A stretch of 64,000 bases of DNA from Candidatus Bathyarchaeota archaeon (lineage in GTDB: Archaea > Thermoproteota > CALKCG01 > B24 > DRYS01). The notes beneath the pieces are model-generated. The model made no database searches, was not told the DNA's origin, and saw only the letters and a program-made list of their open reading frames with translations. Positions 9,079 to 16,769 of the stretch are shown piece by piece (positions within the stretch are counted from its first letter, which is position 1; the number at the start of each line of letters is the position of its first letter). Position numbers and translations under genes: made by a program. The stretch lies in the NCBI GenBank assembly GCA_018396535.1, contig JAGTQC010000005.1, positions 94,523-158,522 on the forward strand, in the 5' to 3' direction.

Positions 9079-9992
9079 TCCCCATAGAATTCGAAGCAGC
9101 CTGAAATACTGGTGACACCGTTTTCCGATCTACAATTGATCCACCCGGTATTAATCCATGCACACCTCAACTCAGATGCCTTATCTATAGCATAGAAGTA
9201 TAGATCGAGTATACTGCTCAAGATCGGATACCGTAAACTCTTTAGAATAAAATCTAGTATAGGGATATCTAGATCTGATTCGAGAAACTTTCTAAGCCCT
9301 TTCAAACTACCTGAAACCTCAGATGATAGATGGAGGGTGCACCCCTCAGATCCTATACCATAGTCTTTAAGCTGTGTTTTAAGTGAAAGCATCCTCTCTG
9401 AAGATATGCTTACGATAGCTTCATACAGATCGATCATGGTAGGTATAATCTTTATGAACCCTTCTACTATAGCTCTATCTAACCCGATAAGGGTATAGCT
9501 TAACGATACGGTTGTATTGAAGTATATTTCGAAGAAACGTGTGATCTTCACATACCTACCCGTACCTTTAGATGTGATGTTTAATCCATCACCCCTCAGT
9601 AGATCTATACTAAGTAGGAGTCTAAGCTCATCCCTACCCCCTTCAATCCTACATTCTAGATCGAGTGTATGGTTTATAGCCGGTATGAAATCTCTAGCAA
9701 ATACTAGTAAAGCATCGATCATAAATCTATAGCAGCTATCCTCAGCTTCGCTTCTAATCGAAAACATTAATCTATCAAATCCATCTATACTAGATCGATT
9801 ACCTTCAGCTCTAATCTTGACGCCTATCGATCCATCTGGATAGAATCTAAATGCTAGATCACCTACAAGCTCTATCGAATAACTTGGTAAACCCGATATG
9901 TAGCAGCTGGATGGCGATAGGTATGCGGAGTTAACATACACTAGTATTAACGATATAAGTATAAGTCTAGGTATACCTTCAACTATATTCAT
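9063..9992 (-). CDS. Secreted protein with signal peptide, hypothetical
   Basis: A 309-residue protein with an N-terminal hydrophobic segment (about residues 8-24, PRLILISLILVYVNSAYL) that looks like a Sec signal peptide. The remainder alternates strands and amphipathic helices, with cysteines at CYISG, CRIEGG, CTLHL and two close to the C-terminus (CAW, NCRSE). It has no transmembrane anchor. I do not recognise a family. The stop codon lies 16 bases inside the next gene, which carries an Ig-like domain and an anchor. The junction includes GGGG, so a slippage or sequencing error is possible. Confidence 0.55.
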   Translation of the reverse strand: MNIVEGIPRLILISLILVYVNSAYLSPSSCYISGLPSYSIELVGDLAFRFYPDGSIGVKIRAEGNRSSIDGFDRLMFSIRSEAEDSCYRFMIDALLVFARDFIPAINHTLDLECRIEGGRDELRLLLSIDLLRGDGLNITSKGTGRYVKITRFFEIYFNTTVSLSYTLIGLDRAIVEGFIKIIPTMIDLYEAIVSISSERMLSLKTQLKDYGIGSEGCTLHLSSEVSGSLKGLRKFLESDLDIPILDFILKSLRYPILSSILDLYFYAIDKASELRCAWINTGWINCRSENGVTSISGCFEFYGEWIDV

Positions 9993-10112
9993 AGATACGT
10001 GTTAATACTCGTTAAGCAGCTTCTATCTTAAGCTTATAGCACTATTCGACTACTAGAAGAAATCATCGAGGCAGAGTATAGTATGCTAGGAGGGTTAAAA
10101 TTCTTTATAGAG

Positions 10113-12404
10113 CTACATCACATCTACATGACTAAAGAATATCCTTCTAGAATCTAGAATTCTAGCTGTTCCAACTATTTCAAATTTTCCTGTTAACCTT
10201 ATATCCTCAGAGGAGCTACCCACCATTACGGTATATACGCCAGGCTCTACCGTTAGCTTCATACGGCGATCGTAGAAAGCTAACTGCTCAGCCCAGAGCT
10301 TGAATCTAACAGTTTTAACCTCCCCTACATTCACTGGTATCCTCTTGAATCCCTTAAGCTCCTTAACAGGTCTAGATACGGATGGGGTATCCTTACGTAT
10401 ATACAGTTGTACAACCTCCTCTCCTAAACGTGTACCAGTATTCTCTATCCTAAGCTTCACTTCTACATAGCCGTTAGGCTGTATCCTAGATGGTGATATC
10501 TCTAGGTCTCTATAGCTAAAGCTAGTATAGCTTAAGCCGTGGCCGAACGGGTATAAGGGTTTAGCATCCATAGAGATATAGCTTCTGAACGATGACGGTC
10601 TCCTAGAATAGTAGACTGGTATCTGCCCAGTCTCCTTAGGTATAGATATCGGGAGTCTACCAGCCGGGTTGTAGTATCCGAAGAGTATATCCGCTATAGC
10701 GTTTCCCCCTTCCTCTCCTGGGAACCATGCTTCGATTATAGCTTGACACTTATCGACTATACGATCGAGTATAAGTGGTCTACCGTTAACCAATACTAGT
10801 ATGATAGGCTTACCTACGCTATGTAGTGCTTCTACAAATTCCTCCTGTACACCTGGAAGCCTTAGATCCACCCTATCATTCCCCTCACCGGATAAGCCTG
10901 AACCGAATAATCCAGATGTTTCACCTAGTACAGCTACCACTACATCGGATTTCTCAGCTATAGCTATAGCTTCATCAAACCCCTCCTTAGATGTACTCGA
11001 TACATCGCAGCCCATAGCATAGTATACGCTACATGAGGAGGGTACTCTACTCTTTATCCCATCTAGTACGCTCACTATCCTTACAGCATCTACCGCTGTA
11101 CGTACATGCACAGTGTAACTATAATCTCCTAGGAGGCATCTAGTCGAAGCCGCATTCGGACCTACCACTGCTATAGACCTGATATCTCTAGGTATCGGTA
11201 GTATACCATCGTTTTTAAGTAGGATTATAGATTCCCTCGCCACTTGGAGAGCTAGGCTTCTATCCTCCTCAGTATCGAATAGAGATGGAGCTCTATCCAC
11301 ATCTACATATGGATCTTCGAATAAGCCTAGAAGGAACTTTACCCTTAAAACCCTGGCTACAGCTATATCCACCAACTCCTCAGATACGAGCCCCTCACGT
11401 ACAGCTTGCAGTAGTGGATCCCCATAACATAGTCTATCTGGAAGCTCAACATCTATACCAGCTTCTAATGCCTGTATAGCTGCATCCCTCTCATCATAGG
11501 CTACAAGGTGGAAAGTCTTCAGCATTCTTATAGCTCCGTAATCGGATACGACGTATCCCTGAAACCCCCATTCACCTCTAAGTATATCTGTAAGTAGTTC
11601 ACGTGAAGCTGCACATGGTATACCATCTATATCATGGTATGCATTCATAAGCGATAATGCTCCAGCACATTTCACAGCAGCTTCGAAGGGGAACATGAAT
11701 ACCTCCCTTAATTCTCTAGGAGAAACATGTACTGGAGCTAGGTTCCTACCCCCCTCAGGAACACCGTGGGCTACGAAGTGTTTAGGTGTAGCTACAACCC
11801 CATACCTGATATCAGAGCCTTGTAGACCGCGTATGTAGGCTACACCTATAGATGCAGCTAGGTATGGATCCTCACCATAAGTCTCCTCAGTCCTACCCCA
11901 CCTAGGATCTCTCGCTATATCTAACACTGGTGCTAAACCTTGATGCGCTCCCACAGCCCTCATTTGTCTACGTATAACTTCAGCTACTCTCTCTACGAGT
12001 TGCGGATTCCAAGTACTAGCTAGGTTTATAGCCTGCGGGAAGCTGGTAGCGTTGAAAGCCATGAATCCTGCTAGACACTCCTCATGTACTATAGCTGGTA
12101 TACCTAGTCTAGTCTCTTCTCTTAGAAACCTCTGTATAGCATTCGCTACTTCAGCCGCCTCCCTAGGTGTTAAACCTATCCTACTACCTGAGACCCTAGT
12201 TATCTGTCCTACACCATGCTTGAGGAGCTCCCTAGCCTTCTCTACAGAAAACTTTCTCCCATCGAGTAGCTTAGAAACATCTACCGACGATAGCTGAGCT
12301 ATCTTCTCCTCAAGAGTCATCCTGGAGAGTAGATCCTTAACCCTATACTCTATAGGTAGATTCGGATCGAGGTATGGAGGTTTAGATGACTGTTGAGAAG
12401 ACAT
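10113..12404 (-). CDS. GH3 family beta-glucosidase/beta-xylosidase
   Basis: A 763-residue glycoside hydrolase family 3 enzyme. The N-terminal TIM barrel contains the KHFVAHG substrate loop and GYVVSDYGAIRML, whose aspartate is the expected nucleophile. The following alpha/beta sandwich contains SGEGNDRVDL, which carries the GEGxDR segment typical of GH3. A C-terminal fibronectin-III-like domain starts near LEISPSRIQPNGYVEVKLRIENTG. There is no signal peptide, so hydrolysis of imported oligosaccharides in the cytoplasm is likely. Exact specificity (glucoside, xyloside or other) cannot be set from sequence. The gene is separate from the GH42 and GH29 genes further on but suggests the same glycan-using lifestyle. 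Confidence 0.93.
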   Translation of the reverse strand: MSSQQSSKPPYLDPNLPIEYRVKDLLSRMTLEEKIAQLSSVDVSKLLDGRKFSVEKARELLKHGVGQITRVSGSRIGLTPREAAEVANAIQRFLREETRLGIPAIVHEECLAGFMAFNATSFPQAINLASTWNPQLVERVAEVIRRQMRAVGAHQGLAPVLDIARDPRWGRTEETYGEDPYLAASIGVAYIRGLQGSDIRYGVVATPKHFVAHGVPEGGRNLAPVHVSPRELREVFMFPFEAAVKCAGALSLMNAYHDIDGIPCAASRELLTDILRGEWGFQGYVVSDYGAIRMLKTFHLVAYDERDAAIQALEAGIDVELPDRLCYGDPLLQAVREGLVSEELVDIAVARVLRVKFLLGLFEDPYVDVDRAPSLFDTEEDRSLALQVARESIILLKNDGILPIPRDIRSIAVVGPNAASTRCLLGDYSYTVHVRTAVDAVRIVSVLDGIKSRVPSSCSVYYAMGCDVSSTSKEGFDEAIAIAEKSDVVVAVLGETSGLFGSGLSGEGNDRVDLRLPGVQEEFVEALHSVGKPIILVLVNGRPLILDRIVDKCQAIIEAWFPGEEGGNAIADILFGYYNPAGRLPISIPKETGQIPVYYSRRPSSFRSYISMDAKPLYPFGHGLSYTSFSYRDLEISPSRIQPNGYVEVKLRIENTGTRLGEEVVQLYIRKDTPSVSRPVKELKGFKRIPVNVGEVKTVRFKLWAEQLAFYDRRMKLTVEPGVYTVMVGSSSEDIRLTGKFEIVGTARILDSRRIFFSHVDVM

Positions 12405-12477
12405 TACGTTAAGATATCCGTTTAACAGTATATATAAGTCTAAGTCTAGTTATAGCTATCTACTGTATGATTATGAG

Positions 12478-12810
12478 ATGAGCTGTATAAAGGATAGTCT
12501 AGAAGTTGATGATCAAAGATACACGATGATGTATATCGAGCTAGAGAACTCCATACTAGTAGTGTTTAGTGAAGGTAATCCTAGACTCGGAACCCTAGCT
12601 GCTGCTACCGATATCGGTCTATCATCTATAATCCTCGGAGGTAGGAGTATACTTCTAGCTAAATCTCTTGCATTACTCCTCTTCCAAAGGTTTAGGATAC
12701 CAGTAATACTCTCCCTATACGTATCTGAAGGGGTTAATGAGAAGAGGATCCTCGATGTATTCCTAAAACTTCTAGATAGAGTTAGTAGGAGACGAGCTCA
12801 GATAGTGTAG
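12478..12810 (+). CDS. Small protein, possible PAC3/PAC4-like proteasome assembly chaperone
   Basis: A 110-residue protein with a predicted beta-strand start, a central SIILGGRSILLAKSLALLLFQRF segment (strand, turn, helix) and a closing VILSLYVSEG strand, then an amphipathic C-terminal helix. This layout and size resemble PAC3/PAC4-type proteasome assembly chaperones, but I recognise this only loosely. The start ATG has no clear ribosome site, consistent with a leaderless message. The 3' end overlaps the convergent HD-domain gene by 29 bases. A PAC2-family protein at 15976-16602 gives slight context support. Treat the function as unproven. Confidence 0.5.
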   Translation: MSCIKDSLEVDDQRYTMMYIELENSILVVFSEGNPRLGTLAAATDIGLSSIILGGRSILLAKSLALLLFQRFRIPVILSLYVSEGVNEKRILDVFLKLLDRVSRRRAQIV

Positions 12811-14053
12811 GGCTTCCTAGAACCTTCCTCGATGCCTCAGCTACCCTATCCCTAAACTCCCTGTATGTATATACTCTAACTATGTTCATAAACGATTTGA
12901 GTACAGAGACTAATTGTGAAGCTTCAGCTAACCTATACCTACTCACCCTCCCATCTAATTCTACTTTAAATACAGGTATCTGGTAGGCTTCGACATCCAT
13001 AGCGTATGCATACGGTACTGATGGAAGTGAGGGTGCATCTATAAATACCATAGATTGATCTACACCTGCTGTAGATGCTATCTCAGACTCAATCCTCATC
13101 CTAACAGACTCCTTAGCTAGGAGGGAAACTAGAAGCCTATCCTCTATGAAGTATAAGCGTTCGTACGCACACTTTAGAAGTCTTCGTGAAGCTATATCTT
13201 TGATAAACTTAGATGAATCCTTATTCTCTAGTAGTATCGACCACATCGTATAGTCATCTAAAGCTATATACTCCTCCACACTACTAAAGAATGGTATCCC
13301 CATATCCTCCGCAGCTAGCTCTATAGCTTTACCTAGCATTATCTGAACAGCTCTAGATACCTTATGGTAATATATAGTCCTAAACGATTGGATACGAGCT
13401 ATTAGAAATGATTCAAGAGTGGGTAGCGCTGTATAATCCACAGCTAGCTCTCCATCGATAATACCGAAGGTATATATCAACCTATAGATATCTATGGATC
13501 CATATCCAGCACCCGTATGGTAGGAGTCTCTTACTAGAAAGTCGAGTTTATCCGCATCTACCGCTCCATGTATAATCTGATTCATATAAGCCGGCATCTT
13601 TCTACATCTACCTACAGCGAGTAAGCCTATCTCTTCTGGGTTAAACCCGTAATTCTCTACAACATCTGCTATAGAAGTCTCCTTCACGATCTCTACAGTC
13701 ATATCCTCATGGGTTTTACCTAGAAACTTGTATAGTAGTGGTTCGAATACATGGGAGAATGGACCGTGACCTACATCATGTAGTAAGCCTGCTAATCTAA
13801 GTTTAACTATATCCTCCTCTGAGAGTTGTATAGGTAGATTCTGAGCGGCCAAACCAGCAAGATACATAACTCCTAGTGAATGTTCAAACCTAGTATGATT
13901 CGCAGCTGGGTATACATACTCCGCTCCACATAGCTGTTTTATACGTCTAAGTCTCTGAACAGCATCCTGATCTATGATATCCCTCTCAAACTCTGTTACC
14001 CTTACATACCCGTATATGGGGTCTTTAATGAATCCCCAGTACTTACTATACAA
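12782..14053 (-). CDS. HD-domain phosphohydrolase (dNTPase/SAMHD1-like)
   Basis: A 423-residue HD-superfamily metal-dependent phosphohydrolase. The HD ligands are visible in order: H in HTRFEHSLGVMYLAG, the HD pair in LLHDVGHGPFSH, and D in VDADKLDFLVRDSYHTG. The last of these is the conserved dGTPase/SAMHD1-type motif. The N-terminus KDPIYGYVRVTEFE is typical of archaeal COG1078 members. Related enzymes hydrolyse dNTPs to nucleosides plus triphosphate or act on other nucleotides. The tail overlaps the convergent small gene by 29 bases. A dTMP-kinase-like gene is divergently transcribed 69 bases away, so a nucleotide-pool role is plausible. Confidence 0.9.
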   Translation of the reverse strand: MYSKYWGFIKDPIYGYVRVTEFERDIIDQDAVQRLRRIKQLCGAEYVYPAANHTRFEHSLGVMYLAGLAAQNLPIQLSEEDIVKLRLAGLLHDVGHGPFSHVFEPLLYKFLGKTHEDMTVEIVKETSIADVVENYGFNPEEIGLLAVGRCRKMPAYMNQIIHGAVDADKLDFLVRDSYHTGAGYGSIDIYRLIYTFGIIDGELAVDYTALPTLESFLIARIQSFRTIYYHKVSRAVQIMLGKAIELAAEDMGIPFFSSVEEYIALDDYTMWSILLENKDSSKFIKDIASRRLLKCAYERLYFIEDRLLVSLLAKESVRMRIESEIASTAGVDQSMVFIDAPSLPSVPYAYAMDVEAYQIPVFKVELDGRVSRYRLAEASQLVSVLKSFMNIVRVYTYREFRDRVAEASRKVLGSPTLSELVSY

Positions 14054-14122
14054 GATCTAGACACCCTAACCCTATATATCTAGACGTTAGGTAAGTCATA
14101 TAAATGGGTTAAGGTGTAGGTT

Positions 14123-14980
14123 GTGAACGTAGATGCAGCTATACTTAACGATGTACTATCAAACTTAGAGCAGATAGTATCGAAGTATGAGTATTTTACA
14201 AGCGATGTAGCTGCTGAACTTAAGAGTATTTGTAGAGGCCTACATCCAGTAGTGGTTAGACGTATATATGTATCGGTTAGAGGGTTACTTACACCGAAAC
14301 CGAAGGTTTATAATGGTTTATTCATAGCCGTATCTGGTATCGATAAATCTGGTAAAGAGACGCAATGCTTTAATCCAAATCATCTAGAGGGTGTAGTATC
14401 GGTTAAAGACCTACTTAAAAACTATGGTTACCGTGTATACGCTGTAAGTTTACCAAGCTATAATACCGTTTTAGGCTCGCTTGTTGGAGCATACATAGGG
14501 AGGAGTGATACTAGGTATAGGATAGTATTGACTGGGAGGATAGATGATGATTTAGCTTGGATTTTGTGGAGCTTAGATAGGGGACAGTATGCTGAAAGAG
14601 TTTCGAAGATACTTCTAGATGGAGGCTCCGCTATACTAGCTAAGAGATGGACTGAGAGCAATCTTGCATATCAGGCTGCTAAAGGTATAGATCCGTCTAG
14701 GATACTACTCTTCGAGAGGAATATACCTCAACCGAGTTTAACTATAGTGATAGATATACCTGTAGAGGAGGTTCTACGTAGGGTTAAAGATCCAGATCTA
14801 TACGAGCGGAGTAGTAGATATCTAGATATGGTTCGTAAGATGTATTTCAAGCTGATAGAGGATGGATTAATAAGATCTACTATCATAGTTAACGGTCTAG
14901 GTAAGCCGGAGGATGTTAATCGAAGATTAATAGCGGTAATACGCCATGCTATACCTAGGAGACGAGTACAGGAGGGTTGA
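14123..14980 (+). CDS. Thymidylate kinase-like protein with N-terminal extension
   Basis: A 285-residue P-loop kinase related to dTMP kinases. About 65 helical N-terminal residues precede the core. The P-loop reads VSGIDKSGKETQ, matching the family GxDxxGKxTQ with KS and E substitutions. A VYAVSLPSYNTVLG segment and a DDDLAWILWSLDR segment correspond to substrate and DR-type regions. KRWTESNLAYQAAKGI (compare the usual RYxxSxxAYQ) is the thymidylate-binding motif. The LID region is near VLRRVKDPDLYERS. The start is GTG. The extension and the altered P-loop are unusual and might mean a changed substrate or reduced activity. Confidence 0.8.
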   Translation: MNVDAAILNDVLSNLEQIVSKYEYFTSDVAAELKSICRGLHPVVVRRIYVSVRGLLTPKPKVYNGLFIAVSGIDKSGKETQCFNPNHLEGVVSVKDLLKNYGYRVYAVSLPSYNTVLGSLVGAYIGRSDTRYRIVLTGRIDDDLAWILWSLDRGQYAERVSKILLDGGSAILAKRWTESNLAYQAAKGIDPSRILLFERNIPQPSLTIVIDIPVEEVLRRVKDPDLYERSSRYLDMVRKMYFKLIEDGLIRSTIIVNGLGKPEDVNRRLIAVIRHAIPRRRVQEG

Positions 14981-15385
14981 GCTTGCTTAAAGCTTCGATA
15001 ACCTCTCGTATACTATTCATCCTAAATAACAAATTTAATGAGTATGATAGCTTATGCATTTATATATGAATCAATTCTTGAATAATAGTCTCTTAATTAA
15101 CTGTTTCATCTTCTCCTACTTTCTAGGCTTCTTCATCGAATCTGATAGTCTAAAGCCTAGAATAGTGGGAAGGTAGAGTAAAGAAGCGAAGGTAGTGTAG
15201 GGAAACAATATCTATGAACGCGACTATGGATCTTGGAAAGGATGTAGTTATGAAAATCGAAGGGAAGGGATGGGGGTACCTCACCCATAAGGATTGGCTA
15301 TGATTAGAATGTTATGGAAGCTTTAATAGAATTGAGGATTAGGAAACCCTTATATCCTCCTTAGATCACCTCTTCGTAGGGAGGT
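14981..15385. other. 405-base gap between the dTMP-kinase-like gene and eL44
   Basis: I find no convincing gene here. The stretch holds an AT-rich part (15005-15110), a perfect 10-base inverted repeat (listed separately), and a short open frame at about 15212-15301 starting ATGAACGCGACT, encoding only 29 residues with no recognisable family. A TTATAT element near 15350, about 30 bases before the eL44 start, is a plausible TATA box for that gene. A small RNA or decayed gene remains possible. Confidence 0.5.
15121..15162. repeat. 10-base perfect inverted repeat (stem-loop)
   Basis: TTCTAGGCTT at 15121-15130 is exactly complementary to AAGCCTAGAA at 15153-15162, with a 22-base loop. It sits 140 bases past the end of the dTMP-kinase-like gene and has no T-run after it. 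Its role is unclear: a transcript-end structure, part of a small RNA, or chance. Confidence 0.45.
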
Positions 15386-15664
15386 ATGAAAGTACCCACC
15401 TCTATAAACACCTACTGCCCTAAATGTAGAGCGAAGACTGAGCATAAGGTATCGATATATAGACGTGGTAAGGAGAGCTCTCTCAGAAAGGGTGCTAGGC
15501 ATCATGAATGGCAACTGCATGGGTATGGTGGACAGAAATTCCCTGAGCAGAGGAAGCATGCTAAAACTACTAAGAAACAGGTTATACTATTAAGTTGTGT
15601 TAAATGTGGTTATACTCTTCATCGTTTAGGTGTAAGACTTAGTAAGCTAGAGGTTAAACATTAG
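15386..15664 (+). CDS. rpl44e: Large ribosomal subunit protein eL44 (L44e)
   Basis: A 92-residue zinc-binding ribosomal protein. The start KVPTSINTYCPKCRAKTEHKV carries the first CxxC and the conserved EH. A basic middle (RRGKESSLRKGARHHEWQLHGYGG) includes the usual GYGGQKFPEQRK segment. A second CxxC lies in SCVKCGYTLHR. Length is normal. The start follows GGAGGT almost directly and a TATA-like TTATAT about 30 bases upstream, so the transcript may be nearly leaderless. Only a small Lrp-type gene follows; the usual eS27 partner is not adjacent. Confidence 0.95.
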   Translation: MKVPTSINTYCPKCRAKTEHKVSIYRRGKESSLRKGARHHEWQLHGYGGQKFPEQRKHAKTTKKQVILLSCVKCGYTLHRLGVRLSKLEVKH

Positions 15665-15671
15665 GTAGCAT

Positions 15672-15705
15672 AAAGATTAATTAGTTTCGAGAATTACTAA
15701 TCTTT
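15672..15705. promoter_or_regulatory. Inverted repeat ahead of the Lrp-type gene (terminator or operator)
   Basis: AAAGATTA (15672-15679) pairs with TAATCTTT (15698-15705), an 8-base palindrome with an 18-base centre, between the eL44 stop and the Lrp-type start. It is followed by TTTT. It could end the eL44 transcript or be an operator for autoregulation by the Lrp-type protein. Neither can be decided from sequence. Confidence 0.35.
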
Positions 15706-15710
15706 TAGCT

Positions 15711-15964
15711 ATGCCGAAAGCATTCGTCCTCATAAATGCTGAGATAGGGTATGAGAGTGAAGTATTGAAATCTTTGAAGAAGATAGAGAATGTGAAGGAA
15801 GCATATATGGTGTATGGTATATATGATATAATCGTTAGGGTAGAAAGGGGTTGTTAAACCCCCTATAAGCCGATAGTATGGAGAAGCTTAAGGAGATAGT
15901 TACGTGGAAGATAAGGAGATTAGAGCATGTTCAGAGTACTCTAACGATGATAGTCATAGAGTAG
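15711..15964 (+). CDS. Stand-alone Lrp/AsnC RAM-domain protein, interrupted by a candidate 23-nt intron
   Basis: Two frames together encode a 76-residue stand-alone ligand-binding (RAM) domain of the Lrp/AsnC family, without a DNA-binding domain. Exon 1 is 15711-15845 (45 codons, MPKAFVLINAEIG through YDIIVRVE). Exon 2 is 15869-15964 (ADSMEKLKEIVTWKIRRLEHVQ through TMIVIE). Read continuously, exon 1 runs into a TAA three codons past the junction. Removing 23 bases restores the normal family sequence RVE-ADSMEKL with no lost or added residue. The 23 bases fold into a bulge-helix-bulge (separate entry). Both exons show well-conserved family sequence, so this does not look like an old pseudogene. 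Alternatives are a recent insertion or a sequencing error. Stand-alone RAM proteins form oligomers and are thought to sense amino acids or partner with full-length Lrp proteins. Confidence 0.85.
15846..15868 (+). other. Candidate bulge-helix-bulge pre-mRNA intron, 23 nt
   Basis: The fold as RNA: exon bases 15840-15843 (GUAG) pair with intron bases 15863-15866 (CUAU) as a 4-bp central helix (one G-U). The 5' bulge is AAA (15844-15846). The intron helix is GGGGUU (15847-15852) with AACCCC (15857-15862) around a GUUA loop. The 3' bulge is AAG (15867-15869). A short outer helix is 15838-15839 (GG) with 15870-15871 (CC). Cutting each 3-base bulge between its second and third base, the usual archaeal splicing-endonuclease positions, removes exactly 15846-15868. 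This is the same 23 bases required by the protein frame. The weak point is the 2-bp outer helix. Confidence 0.78.
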
Positions 15965-15975
15965 ACGTAGAATCT

Positions 15976-16602
15976 CTAGATACCATGTAGTCTAATCTTA
16001 AACGCTGAGAGGATAAGTCTTAGAAGTGTAGAGGATACTACAGGTATACTAGATTCATCTACGAACGATGCTATCAGACCTACAGCATCGATTTTTTTAA
16101 TCCTAGCTAAGCCTACTATCAACCCTGAAAGACCTTCAACTCTACTTCTAGAGATAGTCTTAACATTGTATCCCTTGAATATGTCTAGGAGATTTCTCCT
16201 AGAAGCGAATGCTAGTATATCCTCGCTACTCGATTTAATCCCATCCAACGCTACTACGAGTCTGCATCTATATCTACGTGTATAGTCTAGTATAAGACCT
16301 GCTATCTCATAGTATGGTTCTGGGCTGACCGGGCTAGGTTGAACCCTAGCTTCAACTAGTATAATCCTAGGATCTGAATCCGATATATAGTACCATTCAT
16401 AGCTGTTCAGTTTAGCTAAACCTAGCTCATCTATATCTGTATAATCTGGATTATAGGGAGTATACATGTGAGCGAATAACGCTCCTCCAGCTATAGACCT
16501 CATTTTCCTAAGAGTTAAATATCCAACCTCCCCCACCCCTACCAATAGTATAGATGGTTCGATACCTTCTTCACGGATGATTCTTAAACTCGTCTTCAAC
16601 AT
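15976..16602 (-). CDS. PAC2-family protein (proteasome assembly chaperone-like)
   Basis: A 208-residue protein of the archaeal PAC2/PbaB-like family. An early SILLVGVGEVGYLTLRKM stretch corresponds to the glycine-rich opening strand-helix. The central VVALDGIKSSSEDILAFASRR segment and EGLSGLIVGLARIKKIDAVGLIASF are typical of the family, whose G-L-x-G-L motif is near residue 160. Archaeal PAC2 homologues bind proteasome alpha-subunit C-termini, some as assembly chaperones and some with unclear roles. No proteasome gene is in the window. It lies convergently 11 bases from the intron-containing Lrp-type gene. The family assignment is good; the function is less certain. Confidence 0.8.
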   Translation of the reverse strand: MLKTSLRIIREEGIEPSILLVGVGEVGYLTLRKMRSIAGGALFAHMYTPYNPDYTDIDELGLAKLNSYEWYYISDSDPRIILVEARVQPSPVSPEPYYEIAGLILDYTRRYRCRLVVALDGIKSSSEDILAFASRRNLLDIFKGYNVKTISRSRVEGLSGLIVGLARIKKIDAVGLIASFVDESSIPVVSSTLLRLILSAFKIRLHGI

Positions 16603-16769
16603 GGCTTGATAGTTACGAGTAGTATCTAATAATGTGATATAAATTTAACCTGTTTCTCATGGAGTATACGATCTATATCCATCGCATAGTGTTGCAGTAT
16701 GATACGTACAATTCTATTCGATTATATTTATTAGCTGAACAGGCTTAGCATCCTTATGGGTGTTATGCA

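Noticed and set aside
15846-15868. Explaining the interrupted Lrp-type gene only as a sequencing error or pseudogene
   Set aside because: Still possible, but the exact match between the frame-restoring deletion and canonical bulge cut points makes an intron the better reading.
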